Source: Rhynchospora pubera (Eukaryota; Streptophyta; Magnoliopsida; Poales; Cyperaceae). Taken from it: a DNA stretch of 64,000 nt. Shown one piece after another: positions 1 to 11,800 of this stretch. The translations under genes were made by a program, and so were the position numbers. Within the stretch, counting starts at the first letter, position 1, and each line of letters opens with the position of its first letter. The notes below the pieces were generated by a model that worked only from the letters and a program-made list of their open reading frames with translations, made no database searches and was not told where the DNA came from. The DNA lies in contig CM051459.1 in the NCBI GenBank assembly GCA_028095005.1, forward strand, positions 198,873,902 to 198,937,901, given 5' to 3'.

Positions 1-2
1 CT

Positions 3-2381
3 GAACGAGGCATTGAGGTGCATCTCAGCAAGTGCCGAGCTATCATCGACATGGAAGCTCCCAGCACTGTGAAAGAAGTGCAAGAACTTACAGGGCGGAT
101 AGCCGCGTTGAATAGATTCATAGCACGCTCGGGAGAGGTTTGCAAACCTTTCTTTCAGACTATCAAGAAGGCCAAAAAATTTGAATGGACCCCGCAATGC
201 CAGGAGGCATTCGAGCAGATCAAGACTTACCTATCCAGTCCACCAATAATCAGCAGGCCAACCAAGGGAGAAACTTTATACCTATATGTCAGCGCTTCAG
301 CGGTCGCAGTTAGTGCGGCCTTGATTCGAGAGGAAGACGGAGTACAAAAGCCTGTATACTTCGTGTCCAAGGTACTGCGCGATGCCGAAGAAAGATACTC
401 AATAGTCGAAAAGGGCGCTTTTGCCGTACTTGTTGCAGCCAGGAAACTGCGCCCCTATTTCCAGGCGCACCCGATTAAAGTGCTCAGCGATCTTCCCTTG
501 AGAAAGGCTTTAGGTAATCTTGATGTATCGGGACGACTTTTAAAATGGGCAGTGGAGTTATCAGAATTCGACATTTCCTTCTTGCCTAAAGCAGCATACA
601 AGGGACAAGTGCTGGCAGACTTTGTGGTAGAAAGTACAGGAAGGACAGAAAAAAGGGATCAGGAGGCTTTGTGGCATGTTCATGTCGATGGCGCCGCCTC
701 TGAACGGGGGTCGGGCCTCGGAGTACAGATCAAAGGACCCAAAGGAGAAATCTTTTACTACGCCATTCACATAACTTTCCCTGTCACCAATAATATGGTC
801 GAATATGAAGCGTTGATTGCGGGTCTGCGGCTGGTAGAGGCAGTTGGTGCGACTAAAGTCAGGGTGTACATGGACTCCCAGCTCGTGGTACATCAGATCA
901 ATGGGCAATACGAGGTACACGACCCTACCTTGGCGAAATACTTAGAGAAGGCCAAAGAGGTCTTAGCAACATTTGAAGAAGTCACGATCGAACATGTCCC
1001 GCGGGGAATGAATGAAATCGCAGACGCTTTGTCCAAGCTAGCAAAGGGATCGGACATGAATAGCGAGACACCTATCACCATCATGGAAATACCCGAAGCT
1101 TGCATTACAGCGACGGAACCCAAAGTCTTGCCAATCAGTGCCCAGCTTGAATGGTACACTCCCATCTGGGACTATCTAACCACAGGACAGTTACCAACGG
1201 ACAAACTTGCTGCGCGAAGGATTAAGAGATGGGCGCCCGAGTTTACCATCTTGGAGGGGGAATTATTGAAAAAGGGATATCGCAAGCCCTGGCTCGTTTG
1301 CATCAGTGAATCGCAAGGCAGAAAACTGATTGATGAGGTACATGGTGGCATATGTGGCAGCCACCAAAGCCCTTACACCGTTGACAAACGCATCGAAAGG
1401 GAGGGCTATTTCTGGCCAACCATGAGAAAAGACATGATCGACGTCGTGCGACGGTGTGAGCGATGCCAATACCATTCTCGTGTCTCACGAAGGCCTCCTG
1501 CCTCTCTGAACACCATTGCAAGTCCCTGGCCTTTCGATGTATGGGGCATAGACATCCTAGGCCCCTTCCCGACAGCAAAAGCCAATCTGTGTTTCTTAGT
1601 CGTAGCGGTCGAGTACTTCACTAAGTGGATAGAAGCAAAACCACTTGCCCTGATAACCTCCCCACGAATAGCCGACTTTGTCAAGCACAACATCGTCTAC
1701 CGTTACGGCATACCTCATACCATCATATCTGATAATGGTCGTCAGTTCACAGGCGCGCCATTTCAAGATATGTGCGAAGGTTTCGGAATACTCTCTCTCT
1801 TCTCTTCAGTCAGTCACCCTCAGACCAATGGATTAGCTGAAGTTTCCAATCGAACCATATTGGAAGGACTTAAGAAAAAGGTGGAGGGCAGCAAAGGAGC
1901 ATGGCCCGACTTCCTTGATGAGATCCTATGGTCCTACAACACCACCCCAAGAACTGCAACTGGACGATCCCCCTTCGCCATGGTATATGGAATGGAGGCA
2001 GTCACCCCTATGGAAATTGTGCAGCCCACATTGTGCACCATCGCTTATGAATGGACCAAAAATAATGAGAAAAAGTTGGTGGAACTGGAAACGATTTATG
2101 AGCTACGCGAAGAAGCGCGTGCAAGGATGGCCGAATATCAACGAAAGATGCGCAAAAACTTCGATAAAAAGGTCGCCCCAAAACACTTCCAACCTGGCGA
2201 TTGGGTATTGAGGAGTGTGGAAGCAACTGGAAAACACATCGGAAAGCTCGATCCCGCTTGGGATGGCCCTTTCATTGTGACTCGATCCATAGAAGGACGA
2301 GCGTACATGTTGCAAGACTTAGCAGGACGCGACCTTCCCAATGCCTGGAATGCTGTTCATCTGCGCAAATTTTACAAGTGA
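3..2381 (+). CDS. pol: Tat-type gypsy pol, C-terminal part: RT end, RNase H x2, integrase
   Basis: The frame is open from the left edge (first codon at 3) to a TGA at 2379-2381, about 792 residues, so the true start is outside. The first 60 residues are the RT thumb (LTGRIAALNRF). Residues about 66-213 are the gypsy RNase H fold, but the usual first catalytic Asp region reads YVSASAVAVSAAL, so it looks inactive. Residues about 224-350 form a second, RVT_3-type RNase H with HVDGAA, EYEALIAGL, YMDSQLVVHQ and an ADALS Asp, so it looks active. Residues about 446-490 form the HHCC zinc motif. The integrase core has WGIDILG, SDNGRQF and NGLAEV with 35 residues between the last Asp and Glu (DD35E). 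The C-terminal tail (GDWVLR, LDPAWDGPF) binds DNA in relatives. The product would copy and integrate the element in virus-like particles. No internal stop or frameshift is visible. Confidence 0.95.
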   Translation, partial: ERGIEVHLSKCRAIIDMEAPSTVKEVQELTGRIAALNRFIARSGEVCKPFFQTIKKAKKFEWTPQCQEAFEQIKTYLSSPPIISRPTKGETLYLYVSASAVAVSAALIREEDGVQKPVYFVSKVLRDAEERYSIVEKGAFAVLVAARKLRPYFQAHPIKVLSDLPLRKALGNLDVSGRLLKWAVELSEFDISFLPKAAYKGQVLADFVVESTGRTEKRDQEALWHVHVDGAASERGSGLGVQIKGPKGEIFYYAIHITFPVTNNMVEYEALIAGLRLVEAVGATKVRVYMDSQLVVHQINGQYEVHDPTLAKYLEKAKEVLATFEEVTIEHVPRGMNEIADALSKLAKGSDMNSETPITIMEIPEACITATEPKVLPISAQLEWYTPIWDYLTTGQLPTDKLAARRIKRWAPEFTILEGELLKKGYRKPWLVCISESQGRKLIDEVHGGICGSHQSPYTVDKRIEREGYFWPTMRKDMIDVVRRCERCQYHSRVSRRPPASLNTIASPWPFDVWGIDILGPFPTAKANLCFLVVAVEYFTKWIEAKPLALITSPRIADFVKHNIVYRYGIPHTIISDNGRQFTGAPFQDMCEGFGILSLFSSVSHPQTNGLAEVSNRTILEGLKKKVEGSKGAWPDFLDEILWSYNTTPRTATGRSPFAMVYGMEAVTPMEIVQPTLCTIAYEWTKNNEKKLVELETIYELREEARARMAEYQRKMRKNFDKKVAPKHFQPGDWVLRSVEATGKHIGKLDPAWDGPFIVTRSIEGRAYMLQDLAGRDLPNAWNAVHLRKFYK

Positions 2382-4504
2382 CCGGCAACCCCCCCAAGCA
2401 ATTGACTTCGATGGAGCAATACCGTAGCATAGGCCTCCAAAGACGAAGTGAATTAGTTAAAACTTGTACCTTTTTCCATGCTGTTTAATTTCTTTTCAAG
2501 CAATGAAGGGAACTTTGTACCCAATCTGCATATCAACGCGTACTTTGCTAAAATTCAGTAAAATGTTTTCTTTCCACGAGTGACAAATGGTCTTTACTTT
2601 GGAATTCATTGTTGTAAATTTTTCATGAATTACTTACATTATAGCCATGCGCAGTCTGCCATCACAACAGACCTTGGCCGCATAGCCATGCGCAGTCTGC
2701 CATCACAACAGACCTTGGCCGCATAGCCATGCGCAGTCTGCCATCACAACAGACCTTGGCCGCATAGCCATGCGCAGTCTGCCATCACAACAGACCTTGG
2801 CCGAATAGCCATGCGCAGTCTGCCATCACGACAGACTCTAGCCGCATGGCCATTCTCCATCTGCCATACTGCAAACGTTAGCCCCATCGTCAAAACAGAC
2901 ATTAGCCACAAAGTTATCCGCCCCCAGTAACACTGGCCAACATTAATCCTACGATTTGAGTAATCGGTCATACGTACAAATTTATCCAAATTTAGCAAAG
3001 CCTTTTCATCAAAAAAGCAGATATTTATTTCCCGACATATACGGCGGAATTTAAGGGTACAACCCAACTGCCTCGGGCCACAATTAATATCCAGCATTTA
3101 ATACGCCAAGTCTCGCATTTATTTCAACATGACAAAAGGGGGGCCCACCATTGTCGGTGCCGGGACATCTATAAATAGGCGGGTTACCCCACAAACACTT
3201 TCATCCCAAGAGCCCCCATTCTTTTTTCCTCTTCCCACGATCTTAAACGCTATCTTTCTTCCTTAAGATACAAGACACAAACAAGAACTTGAGAAAAAAT
3301 GGCACAAAAAAAAAAAGAAAAGGAAGGAAAGAGAGAAAAGAGCAGGAGGTATAGTAAAGCAGCTGATGAGTTCGGGAAGGTATAGTAGAACAGCTGAGGT
3401 AAAATCCCTTCAGTTGTATACTAAACCTTCCCTATCGACGGGTAGCCTTGCTTGACCGTGTGCGCGAGCAAGACATCCGTCGAGTGGGTTTGGGCGGCGG
3501 AGCAGAGAGTAAATGAAAATAACACAACTCAGCCGTTTCAAGCCCACATAAACGAAGACGACGACGGTGACAGAGCGTTATTGCAAGCTTGGCCCCCAAT
3601 GCAGGCGACCTTACCATGTCTAAATTAGAGGTCGCCCTCGAATAGCCGACAGCCAACCATCAACGACAGATGGGGAATGCTCGGCGCGAGAGAGAGGGCA
3701 AGCTTTTATCATGGGTCATTCCCTTTGGAGAGGAAGGAGCAAGATCGCCGCAGACACCTCGTCAAAGGAGGTATCAACTTCGACGCCAATAAATGACGCG
3801 GTGATGCACACTTTCTACATAACCAAAGGAGCCCAATCCAACACAGCGTCGTCTTCAGACGTGATGGTAAAAGAGAGTAGCTCTCCAGTCGACCTCCATC
3901 ACGGTAAAAGGGGAGTCATAAGGACAAAAGAAAGACAACATCCCTTATGTGCAGTGACTCCTCGCCCCCCTTTAGCTAGGAAAGAAAGTCAACATCCCTT
4001 AGCCTCGTTAGGCATGTATCACCTAAAATATGACCTGATGTACTTTTATGAATATAATGAGTTCAAGCTTGTTCATACATCATTTTCTTCTTTTAAATTA
4101 CTGATTGCGTGTGCCTCATTAACTTCTTTTGAGTGAGTTCAAGCCTGTTCTACTTTTGTCAGACACGCGCTCAGCGCCCTAACATCGTCGATTTTCTTAC
4201 TTTTGTCAAAAACGCACTCTTATTTACGTTTCACATGAGTTCAAATATTTTTCTGCGCATTAACTCCGTTGCTCCCTTCGTTCTGCCATGTGATATTTAC
4301 CGTCAAAATCTTGACTTACTCAAACATCAACAAGTCGCAGTGACAATAAACAACAACAAAACGATCAGACAATCCAAGACACAGCAACAAAATAATTACA
4401 CAATCAAGTCGCACAAGATAAATCTTTTAAAGAGAATACCATAATCCAAAAGGTTCACATTTACATAATAACATACAACAAGTGATGAAACTTGGAACAG
4501 TAAC
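2382..4504 (+). other. Non-coding spacer between pol and the antisense gene, with a promoter-like site
   Basis: About 2.1 kb with no convincing coding region on either strand. It contains the 41-bp minisatellite and, at 3170-3177, a clean TATAAATA on the plus strand. That box is followed by a C- and T-rich leader (3190-3260) typical of plant transcription starts. The first ATG after it (3300) leads into a short lysine-rich frame in a purine-rich stretch. Its plus-strand position downstream of pol suggests a secondary promoter, possibly a relic of a captured or nested sequence. The stretch 3700-4440 is open in places but shows no recognisable protein. Confidence 0.45.
2641..2870. repeat. 41-bp minisatellite in the gypsy 3' non-coding region
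   Basis: Five adjacent units start at 2641, 2682, 2723, 2764 and 2805, each exactly 41 bp; the core is gccatgcgcagtctgccatc. The first four are almost identical, the fifth starts to diverge, and a sixth decayed unit starts at 2846 and fades by about 2870. Such arrays are known in the 3' untranslated region of Tat elements and probably arise by template slippage during reverse transcription. No reading frame is maintained, since 41 is not a multiple of three. Confidence 0.95.
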
Positions 4505-7500
4505 TCATGGCTCTCCATCTACATCACCGCCTAAAGAGCCACCAGGGAGACTAAAATCACTTAGCTGGAGATCTGGATGCAACAAGTTATACTCCCGTTG
4601 TTCGTTCAACATCTGGTCAAATTGTTCGGAAATGTTAAGTGACCCGGCCCCCTCGGCATGATGCGGGGAAAGGCGAGCAAGATCGTCAGCTAAATCGGCA
4701 ACAGGTCCAGTCTCCCCAAAGGTGTTCACCCCCGCAGACCTCTCCTCGTCCGATCCTCCCTCTTCGTCGTCTTCAGCTTCAATTTCCTCCCTCGAAGGAC
4801 GAGTTATGTCTGAGGGCCAAACAGCGCCAGAGCTTGACCAAGGGTAGCGCGGAGTCAAGAGAGGTTTTGTCACTTCCATACCTAGCTCGACCACTCGATC
4901 ACCTTCCTCGTCTTGACAAATGAGATCGCCACTTTCTTCGTCCCAGCGACACTGCGATAGAGCGACGTCCGGCTCTGGCGCAGGGTCCATAATCCCAAAC
5001 TCCTCCCGGGTGAACGGATAGTACTGGCGCAACTGATCACACTTCAACTTCAACATGTAATGAAGACCCCCGCAAACAAGGCGGGTAGCTGCAGCTTGGG
5101 CGCCTGTGGATCGAAGGAAGGCCTGAAGAAAGTCATGGGAAGAGCGGACTTCACCCTTATCAATGCAAATCTCTTTGCCTTTGGAAGTGGCAGGAAGAGA
5201 CTTCAACCTTTCTATCTCGGCTTGCAGCTCAGCAAGGCGAACAGAAGATTCTTGCAGCAGCGAGGAGGTCTGAATAACCTCAGAATGTAGCCGGGCTTTT
5301 TCAGAAGCTAGCTGATCCTTTTCAGATGTCAGTTGGTTCCTTTCGGCCTTCATCTGAGACACCTCTTCACCAAGACCTGCCAATTCTTGGTCCTTCTTCT
5401 GAAGCTCGCTTAGCAGCTCCTCAGCTTTCCGCTCAAAGCCCCGTTGGTTGACTTCAACTTCGCCAACTCATTTATCCGTTCTTTCTCCTGGCGCGCTACC
5501 TTCTCGCACGTTTTCTTCCAGTCAGATATGGCCCCATCTCGTTGGAGAATAAGTTCTTTGGCCTTATCCAATTGTTTGTCGCGCTGGTCCAGCGATATTT
5601 GCGCCGCAGACAGCTGATTCTGAAGGTCAACATTAACGCGGGAGGCACGGCCCAGCGTCTCGGACATCAGATCTTTGTCCGCTTCAGCAGCCTGTGCGCG
5701 AACCAACAAAGTGTCTTGAGCGGCGGCAAATTTTTCAAACAACGCAGTCATCTCAGCCTTGTCTTCGTCAGAAGCGCGCTTCGCAAACGAGAATTGCGAC
5801 AGATCCACCTTAAAGCCCCAATCCGACTCTTGCTCTCCACGAAGCACGCGAAGTTCCTTATCGATTTTGGCATTCCTTTCGGCCAAAGAAGATAAGGACT
5901 TCATCCAAGCACTTTCAAAGTTGCGAGAATGACCGTGAACGCTCGCCTGAAGACATCCCAACTCCATCAGTAAAGAATGCATTCGCATGAACTTCTCCTC
6001 CATCGATAGGCCAGTAAGCGCATTACTAATTTGTGGACATAAGTCCAAGGACACACGATGCAGGGAGGCGGCAAGACGAGGCACCTATGCAATGAAATAA
6101 CTTCGTCAGTTTTTAAAAAAAAAAAAAAAAAAAAAAAGAGGTTAGGCGAGCTAAGCAAGAGTGAAAACCTGAATCTTGGAAGGATCCATGTCTATACCAG
6201 GGAGGCGCAGAGAAACCTTCTCATCTTCATAAATTTTCCTGACGCGAGCTGCGCGCCAGGAATCATCCGGAGTAGTTAGGCGACGCTGGGAGGAGGAGGA
6301 AGGGTGAGCTGACGCAGATTTCTCACCAACAGATGCCTTCCCAGATGTCTTTTCAAATGATTGCCCCAGGGCAGTAGGCACCGCTAATTCATCACCAACA
6401 GACGATCCAGGGAAGTCTGGAGGAGTAGGTGAGGAATGTTTCGACGAACCTTCGACACGCTTCCTCTTTTTAGTTTCCTTTGCCGCCGATCCTACTGCGG
6501 CCAACACCCTACCCGTGGGGGCTTTCTCTAATGAATGCGCGGTTTTGGGATGTTGAGAGATGCGAGAAGAAGCGGGTTCAGAACCCTTAGAGCCGCCCCC
6601 CTTAGCAATTTTAAACATCGCAGAAGCTTTGGGGGCGGGAACAGACGCCTTCTTGGCAGGAGAAACTTTTGCAACAGTAAGAGCTTTTGCAGTGGGAGAC
6701 TCGATCGGTGGTGGCGACCCTTCTCCTTCCTCTTCAGGTGGAGGAGAATAGTTAAGTTGCTGCAGGGGTAGCTCCTCGTCTGCGCCATCATCAGGCTCGA
6801 TGCACTCAGCGAAGGTGCGGTCATCCGGTACAGGGCTCCCCCCATCCCAGCACAAGTGGTAACCCGCCTGAGAGGTCCTCTTCAAATGGGATATTATGGC
6901 ATGCTCATCCTCAGTAGGTTCTGGGAATTCTACCTTGGTGAACCCAGTGGAAGTCATGTTCCAATCCAAACAGATGCCCATTCCATCCATCAGGGTCCCT
7001 CGACAGAAGGCGAAGTTCTCTTCCCAGTTACCTATTTTTCTGGGTTTATTGGCGAACACGCGGTGCACAGTTCTGATGGTGCAGAATTCATTATGACGAC
7101 AAAATTTAAAGTAATGTCCAAACAGTCCTACCGTGGGGGTGATCTTAGCCTTAAAACCTAACTCTGCAAAATTCACCGTAAGCAAACGCTCGAAAGAAGT
7201 GATGCAGCACCAGGCAACCGGAAGAAGTTGGCCTGGAGGAATTTTTACCATATTAAGAAGTGCGCATTGAAACGGCGACAAGGGTAGGCGTACTCCCCAC
7301 CATGCAGATCTGGCAAAGAGCACCCTTCCCTTTGAAGTTTCAAAGGGACGATCCAATTTATCCGCTCCTTCTATATACAACTCGCTCTCCTCTGGATCAT
7401 CAAAAACCAAACTCCTTTTGAACTTGACTATTTTTGAATCAATCCAAGGATTAGATTCGAAACCTCTGGACGTTGGGAACTTGCTCCTAATCTTCTTAGA

Positions 7501-7530
7501 GTCTGAACTCCTGAAAACCTTCTTAGGCAT
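4505..7530 (-). CDS. Antisense gene of the Tat element (Transposase_28-like, coiled-coil), spliced, with a frameshift
   Basis: Transcribed against pol. Exon 1 runs 7530-6169 (454 codons, starting MPKKVFRSSD). A phase-0 intron follows (6168-6085, CAG/GTTTTC to TGCATAG/GTG) with a long T tract before its acceptor. Exon 2 runs 6084-4505. Exon 1 has the conserved block of the family annotated in Pfam as putative gypsy type transposon (PF04195): GVRLPLSPF, PPGQLLPVAW, TVGLFGHYFKF. A Ser/Lys/Pro-rich stretch follows. Exon 2 codes for a long Glu/Lys/Gln-rich coiled coil and an acidic tail. Near 5410-5480 the frame changes by one base: one frame stops at 5410 while the coiled coil continues in the next, so this copy is probably broken, though an extra splice cannot be excluded. 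An alternative in-frame ATG lies at 7593. Function is unknown; such antisense frames are known in Retand-type elements. Confidence 0.8.
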
Positions 7531-7593
7531 GGCGGGGCTAAGCAACAAAAAAGATTTAAGCAAAACGATAGTGAGAACAGGCGAAAAGGCCAT

Positions 7594-8310
7594 GACAAAA
7601 ACAAAAGTAATAGAAAAAATAGCAAGAACGAGGAAAGGGTTAATACCAATATTCAGTAGTCGCCGTCAGGCAAAGACAGAAGAAGAAGGAGAGAAGAGAA
7701 ACAACGATAAAAAGTTCACCAGAGCAAAGGGAAGAAGAAGACACTTGCAGGGGCACAGAGAATGTACTGAAAACAGAGAGAGAGACAAATGAAGGTTTGG
7801 AATCTATATAAAAGACACGTCTCTTCGGTTCTCCCGCCTAGAATGGAACTTTATCCCTTTTTTCAAATTCCAACGAGAAGACAAATCGTCGCGACTCGAT
7901 CCCCCCAAAGGATGCAATGATGGGAAGATCTTGTAGGATCCCTATAGAAGATCTTGTGGCCCCCGCTTTCTTTCTTTATATTATTAAATTCACCAAATAT
8001 TTCTTCCAACCCCGTATGAGGGCTCGACCATATCAACCTTCATTGTGCAACTGCGCCTGGCGGGTTCGGATACTAATTAACATCATTACTGTGCGACCGC
8101 GGCGGATGAATTTGGATGTCAGCAAACACCCTCTGAGGGCTTGCGGACTATAAGGACCTCACAGGTTCCGTCGTCTGCTTTCCTTCCAAAGAATTTAACC
8201 AATAAGTAAACATCGCTCAAACATCGCCTGAAGCCCAATGACGCCACCTAGGAGTTGCCATAAAGAGCTTCAGATAAAATGCAAGCATTTATCAGAAGCT
8301 CGAGGGCTAA
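7594..8310. other. Gypsy 3' region between antisense gene and LTR
   Basis: Upstream region of the antisense gene, then non-coding sequence up to the 3' LTR. The last 20 bases before the LTR (agaagctcgagggctaa just before 8311) are in the position of the polypurine tract that primes plus-strand synthesis, although the tract is interrupted. I see no gene here. Confidence 0.4.
7804..7810 (-). promoter_or_regulatory. Possible TATA box of the antisense gene
   Basis: Read on the minus strand the bases are TATATAG followed by att, about 275 bases before the ATG at 7530. That is a reasonable distance for a plant TATA box plus a leader. The site is nearly symmetrical (tctatataaaaga on the plus strand), so direction is not certain. 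Confidence 0.3.
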
Positions 8311-8885
8311 TGATATAGTCAGATTAGAATATGGGCCTAATAGTTATGAAAAGCCTTGTGTAAGGCCCTTTTTCAGAGAAAGGAGCCCATGAGTCGTTAT
8401 GATGAAGGCGGGTCCGAGGTCGTTGCGCTCAGAAGGGGGCCCAGGAGCCGTTAGAGGGAGCTCTCATCAGTGGGTCCCCTAGAGGAAACGGTTTCTGAGC
8501 ACGGATGTCCTTTCCACAACGGCCGCAGGATGTTCTGTGACCTTTAAGCAGTAGTCGTTCAGGAGACCTCGACTCAACCTCGCACTCATCCTCGCCCGGA
8601 TGAACGTTGGCCACAGGCGAGGAAAGAACATGTCGAGGTTGAGGGAGGTCATGACGACCTTCTCGCCGCAGTCAAGTAAAGAGGATGAGAACACGATGAG
8701 GCCACAAAAGATCCAATGTGATGAGGGACCACCAGATAGTTATAAATAGGAACCCCCTCCCATAGGGAAAGGGGGTTAGACATTCTGTAAACAAAAGGAT
8801 CCATATATTAAACTAATAAAGAAATTCTTACTCTTCTTGATCTAAATCCTTTGTTGAAACCTATGAGCTAGATTAGGGGTTATCA
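8311..8885 (+). repeat. 3' LTR of the Tat gypsy element
   Basis: The 575-bp LTR starts TGATATAG and ends GGTTATCA, so the ends form the short inverted repeat TGATA/TATCA with the canonical TG...CA. A TATA box (TATAAATAG) lies at 8741-8749 and a polyadenylation signal AATAAA at 8815-8820, marking U3, R and U5 in order. The left LTR is outside the window, so LTR divergence and insertion age cannot be judged. Confidence 0.85.
8741..8749 (+). promoter_or_regulatory. TATA box in the 3' LTR
   Basis: TATAAATAG followed by a C-rich stretch. It is well placed in U3 and about 66 bases before AATAAA. In a 3' LTR it could drive read-through transcription into the flanking Helitron. Confidence 0.6.
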
Positions 8886-11800
8886 GACATCATAATTTCC
8901 TTCCATGCTGCTGTTGCTGCATACTAATTTGTATTAATTTGCCTCAGAGTACTATTAGTTGATGTGGAATTTAACATGTATTAAGTATGCTTTTTAGATG
9001 CCTTTTTATCATGTACAGGTGTACCGTATACTATATGGAACAACTCAGAACATTAGTTGGTATTCCACTTATATCAACACCGATTAATATACATGCTTTA
9101 AATGCTTTAGGTATAATCTGGACGCTAATCACAAAAAGACAAGTGTAGAAAAAATTGCGGCAACTTCCTAGGTTCAATTATAATTCATGCTGCAAGCATA
9201 GGTGTATTTAACTATGTTTACAGTAATGCATTTATTTGTTTTTGGCATTTATTCTGTTTAGTCTCTTTATTTCGTATTTATTCTGATAAGTCTCCTAGAT
9301 TCTGGATTCATGTTAAATAGTGTGCTTTCCTCTTTGAAACAGGGATCAGCAATGAAAGGTCATTTGGACCTTTGCTCTTTCCTTGGTGTTTCCTCATCCC
9401 GTTCTATGCCTTTTCTGCTCTGATTTGTACCGGATTGCCCATTCCGATGTGAGCGCACCCTTATCTCTAGATTGTTCCTTTTCCTATTTTTCTTTCTTTC
9501 TTTTCCGGTTCCTTCTGTTTGGTCAGCTGCTTCGCTTAGGTGCTTTCTTATTCTGTTTATTTTTCTTTTCTGTTGTTTGTTTCAGTTTGTCTCCATAATT
9601 TGTTGTTTTGCCTATCTACAATTTAATCCCACCAATTTTGTTGTCTCAGGGCCTGCTTCTCGATTCTGCTACATTCTTCTCTTGACATCTCAACTTCAGT
9701 GTTCCCTTTGCAATTATTGCTTTGTCTAGGTCAGCTCTCATTGACTTAGCCATTATTACATCTCTATGCTTTTTCTTTTTTGTTTTGTTGTTCTTAGTAC
9801 TGTAGTCAAAAGTGAGAAAATGCAGAATAAGGCATCTGACTGTTTCCAAAATGGAAAGTATAATTGAAATTGGATATTGGTAAAAGTGCTGGTAAATAAG
9901 CTGAAAAGGATAGAGAACGATTTGAACTTTCATTGTATTTCAAATTCTATCATTCTCGCTTACATTACAAGCAGCCTTTTTACAGTGTATATATGAAAGA
10001 CAAACTGCTAATTTCTGATTCCTTAACCAGTTGATGATCGCCAAGTGTCATAGTGTGAGAGGAGAAGAGTATGACCACAAGAGGTTCACAGGTGCACTAT
10101 CAAGTTTGTTGCAAGTTTTTAGTCATTTGTTCCTCTATGTTAGTTTTAAGTACTGCAGCATCCATGTTGCAATTCTCATTTTCATGGTGTTGTTTTTATT
10201 TTCTTTAGTAACACATTTTCTTTACATGATCTTGGCAGGTGGCAATCACAATTGAGGAAATCTTAGCACTGTAAGAAAATTTTCAAATTAAATTGTTCTT
10301 TTATTGTTTTTATTTTAGTTTCATGTCAAATGTAGATTCTTAGTTTCTAAAGTTCTGGTTTGTTGTTGTTTGTTTTCATCTTATATGATACTGGCATAGA
10401 AAACTATAAATAAAGGTTTTATACAAGCTATAATACACACAGACATGGTTGAGGCCAGCACCTGAGATTTCTGATATACTTCTTGCTTTAGTGTATGCTG
10501 TCATATAAGACAAGAGATTACGCAAAGACAACATTTCACATGGGATTTTTCACTTTGAATTCCATATTATGCTCATTGCCTTTCTAATTTTGTTTTATTT
10601 TCTTTTGGGTTGACCAATGGCAGGAGATTGGGCAAAGACAGGTCAAGTTCAATTGTATTTTCCTCTCTTACTTGATTGAATTCTCTATGATTTTTTTTCC
10701 TGATTTTTGGATTTTTTTTTTTCCGTGGTTAGGCATGAGGGACTGGGGGAGTGGGACAGGTATCGAATTGGTATCGAATTGACCACTGTTTGAGTTGGTG
10801 TTCGATTTGGTATCGAATTGCGAAGGATGCCAAGAAACTGATTCGCGTGCTACAGGTATTTTGGCAAAAATGTAGGCTTTATTCATACATATCTTTTATT
10901 TAGTCATCAATTGAATTACAATGGAAGGGCGGAGGGAAAAAAAATACATGCCTTTAGTTAAGTCCAGAGCTATTAGAGGCTCAACAAAGGCCGCCAACCT
11001 AATAAATAGGCCTTATAAAAACAATCACTCAACATCCAATTTTCATGTCCATGTTCTTAATTTTTCTTCTAATAAAAAGTATATTTGCCACATACTATCA
11101 GCATATAGCCTCGCAGGTCAAAAAGGCTATTTTATTTATATATTTTAGTTAACAGTATATTGTGTTATAATAGAATTTTATATGATCTCTTATGAAACAA
11201 TCAACAGAATGGTTTGGATTTTCACCTATGTTAAGATGGGTATTACGCTCTCTTTCTCTCTCCTCCCTAATTTTCTGTGTATGGTACTCTGTGTGCTAAT
11301 TATGTTCCTTTTTCTTTCGATTGAGCTTATAGGTTTGGAGTTCTGAAGATTGGTTGACTTTGTTTTTGCTTTAATTTTGTAGGATTCTTCCATTTCAGAT
11401 TTCGGAAATTTGTCTTTCTATAGTTTGGGCTCCATTTTCTTCTCCTGTGCTTGCTTTGTTCAGGTGATTTTTGCTCGCTGCTATTTTATTTATTTGGTTA
11501 TTTTGCATTTTAGGCATATTTAGTTGATGAATTTTCAGGAAAAAGGAAACACAGGTGGGGCATGGATCATAAGGGTTCAACAATGTTAGAGAATGGGTAA
11601 AGACATAAAATCTGACCTTTTTTTTTGTAATTTTCTTGGCTGATTGTTCGCATCTGACCATGTTTTTCAAAAAAGAGTAGAATTTGGCTGATGGTATCCA
11701 CTGCATAGCATCATAGGAAGGCAAGTCAATGTGATATATTTTACCTTGATTATTTTTCATATGGCTGTCAGGATCATCATGAACATCATCAATGTCAAAT

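Larger units (their letters stand above)
1..8885 (+). mobile_element. Ty3/gypsy LTR retrotransposon, Tat clade (5' part outside window)
   Basis: The element enters from the left edge inside reverse transcriptase and ends at the 3' LTR terminus at 8885. Order seen: end of RT, degenerate RNase H, second RNase H, integrase, long 3' non-coding region with a minisatellite, a gene on the opposite strand, LTR. Two RNase H domains and an antisense gene between pol and the 3' LTR are known hallmarks of the plant Tat lineage (Ogre, Retand and relatives). The 5 bases after the LTR are gacat; the matching left duplication would be outside the window. pol is open through its visible part, which suggests a fairly young insertion. 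Confidence 0.9.

Noticed and set aside
561..2341. Several minus-strand frames of 60-120 codons under pol
   Set aside because: All overlap the conserved pol frame and have no domain; shadows.
2641..2870. CRISPR-like array
   Set aside because: Units are directly adjacent with no spacers and lie in a plant retrotransposon; it is a minisatellite.
3711..4136. 141-codon frame in the gypsy 3' region
   Set aside because: No domain, no codon pattern, and no comparable frame known in Tat elements at this place on the plus strand.
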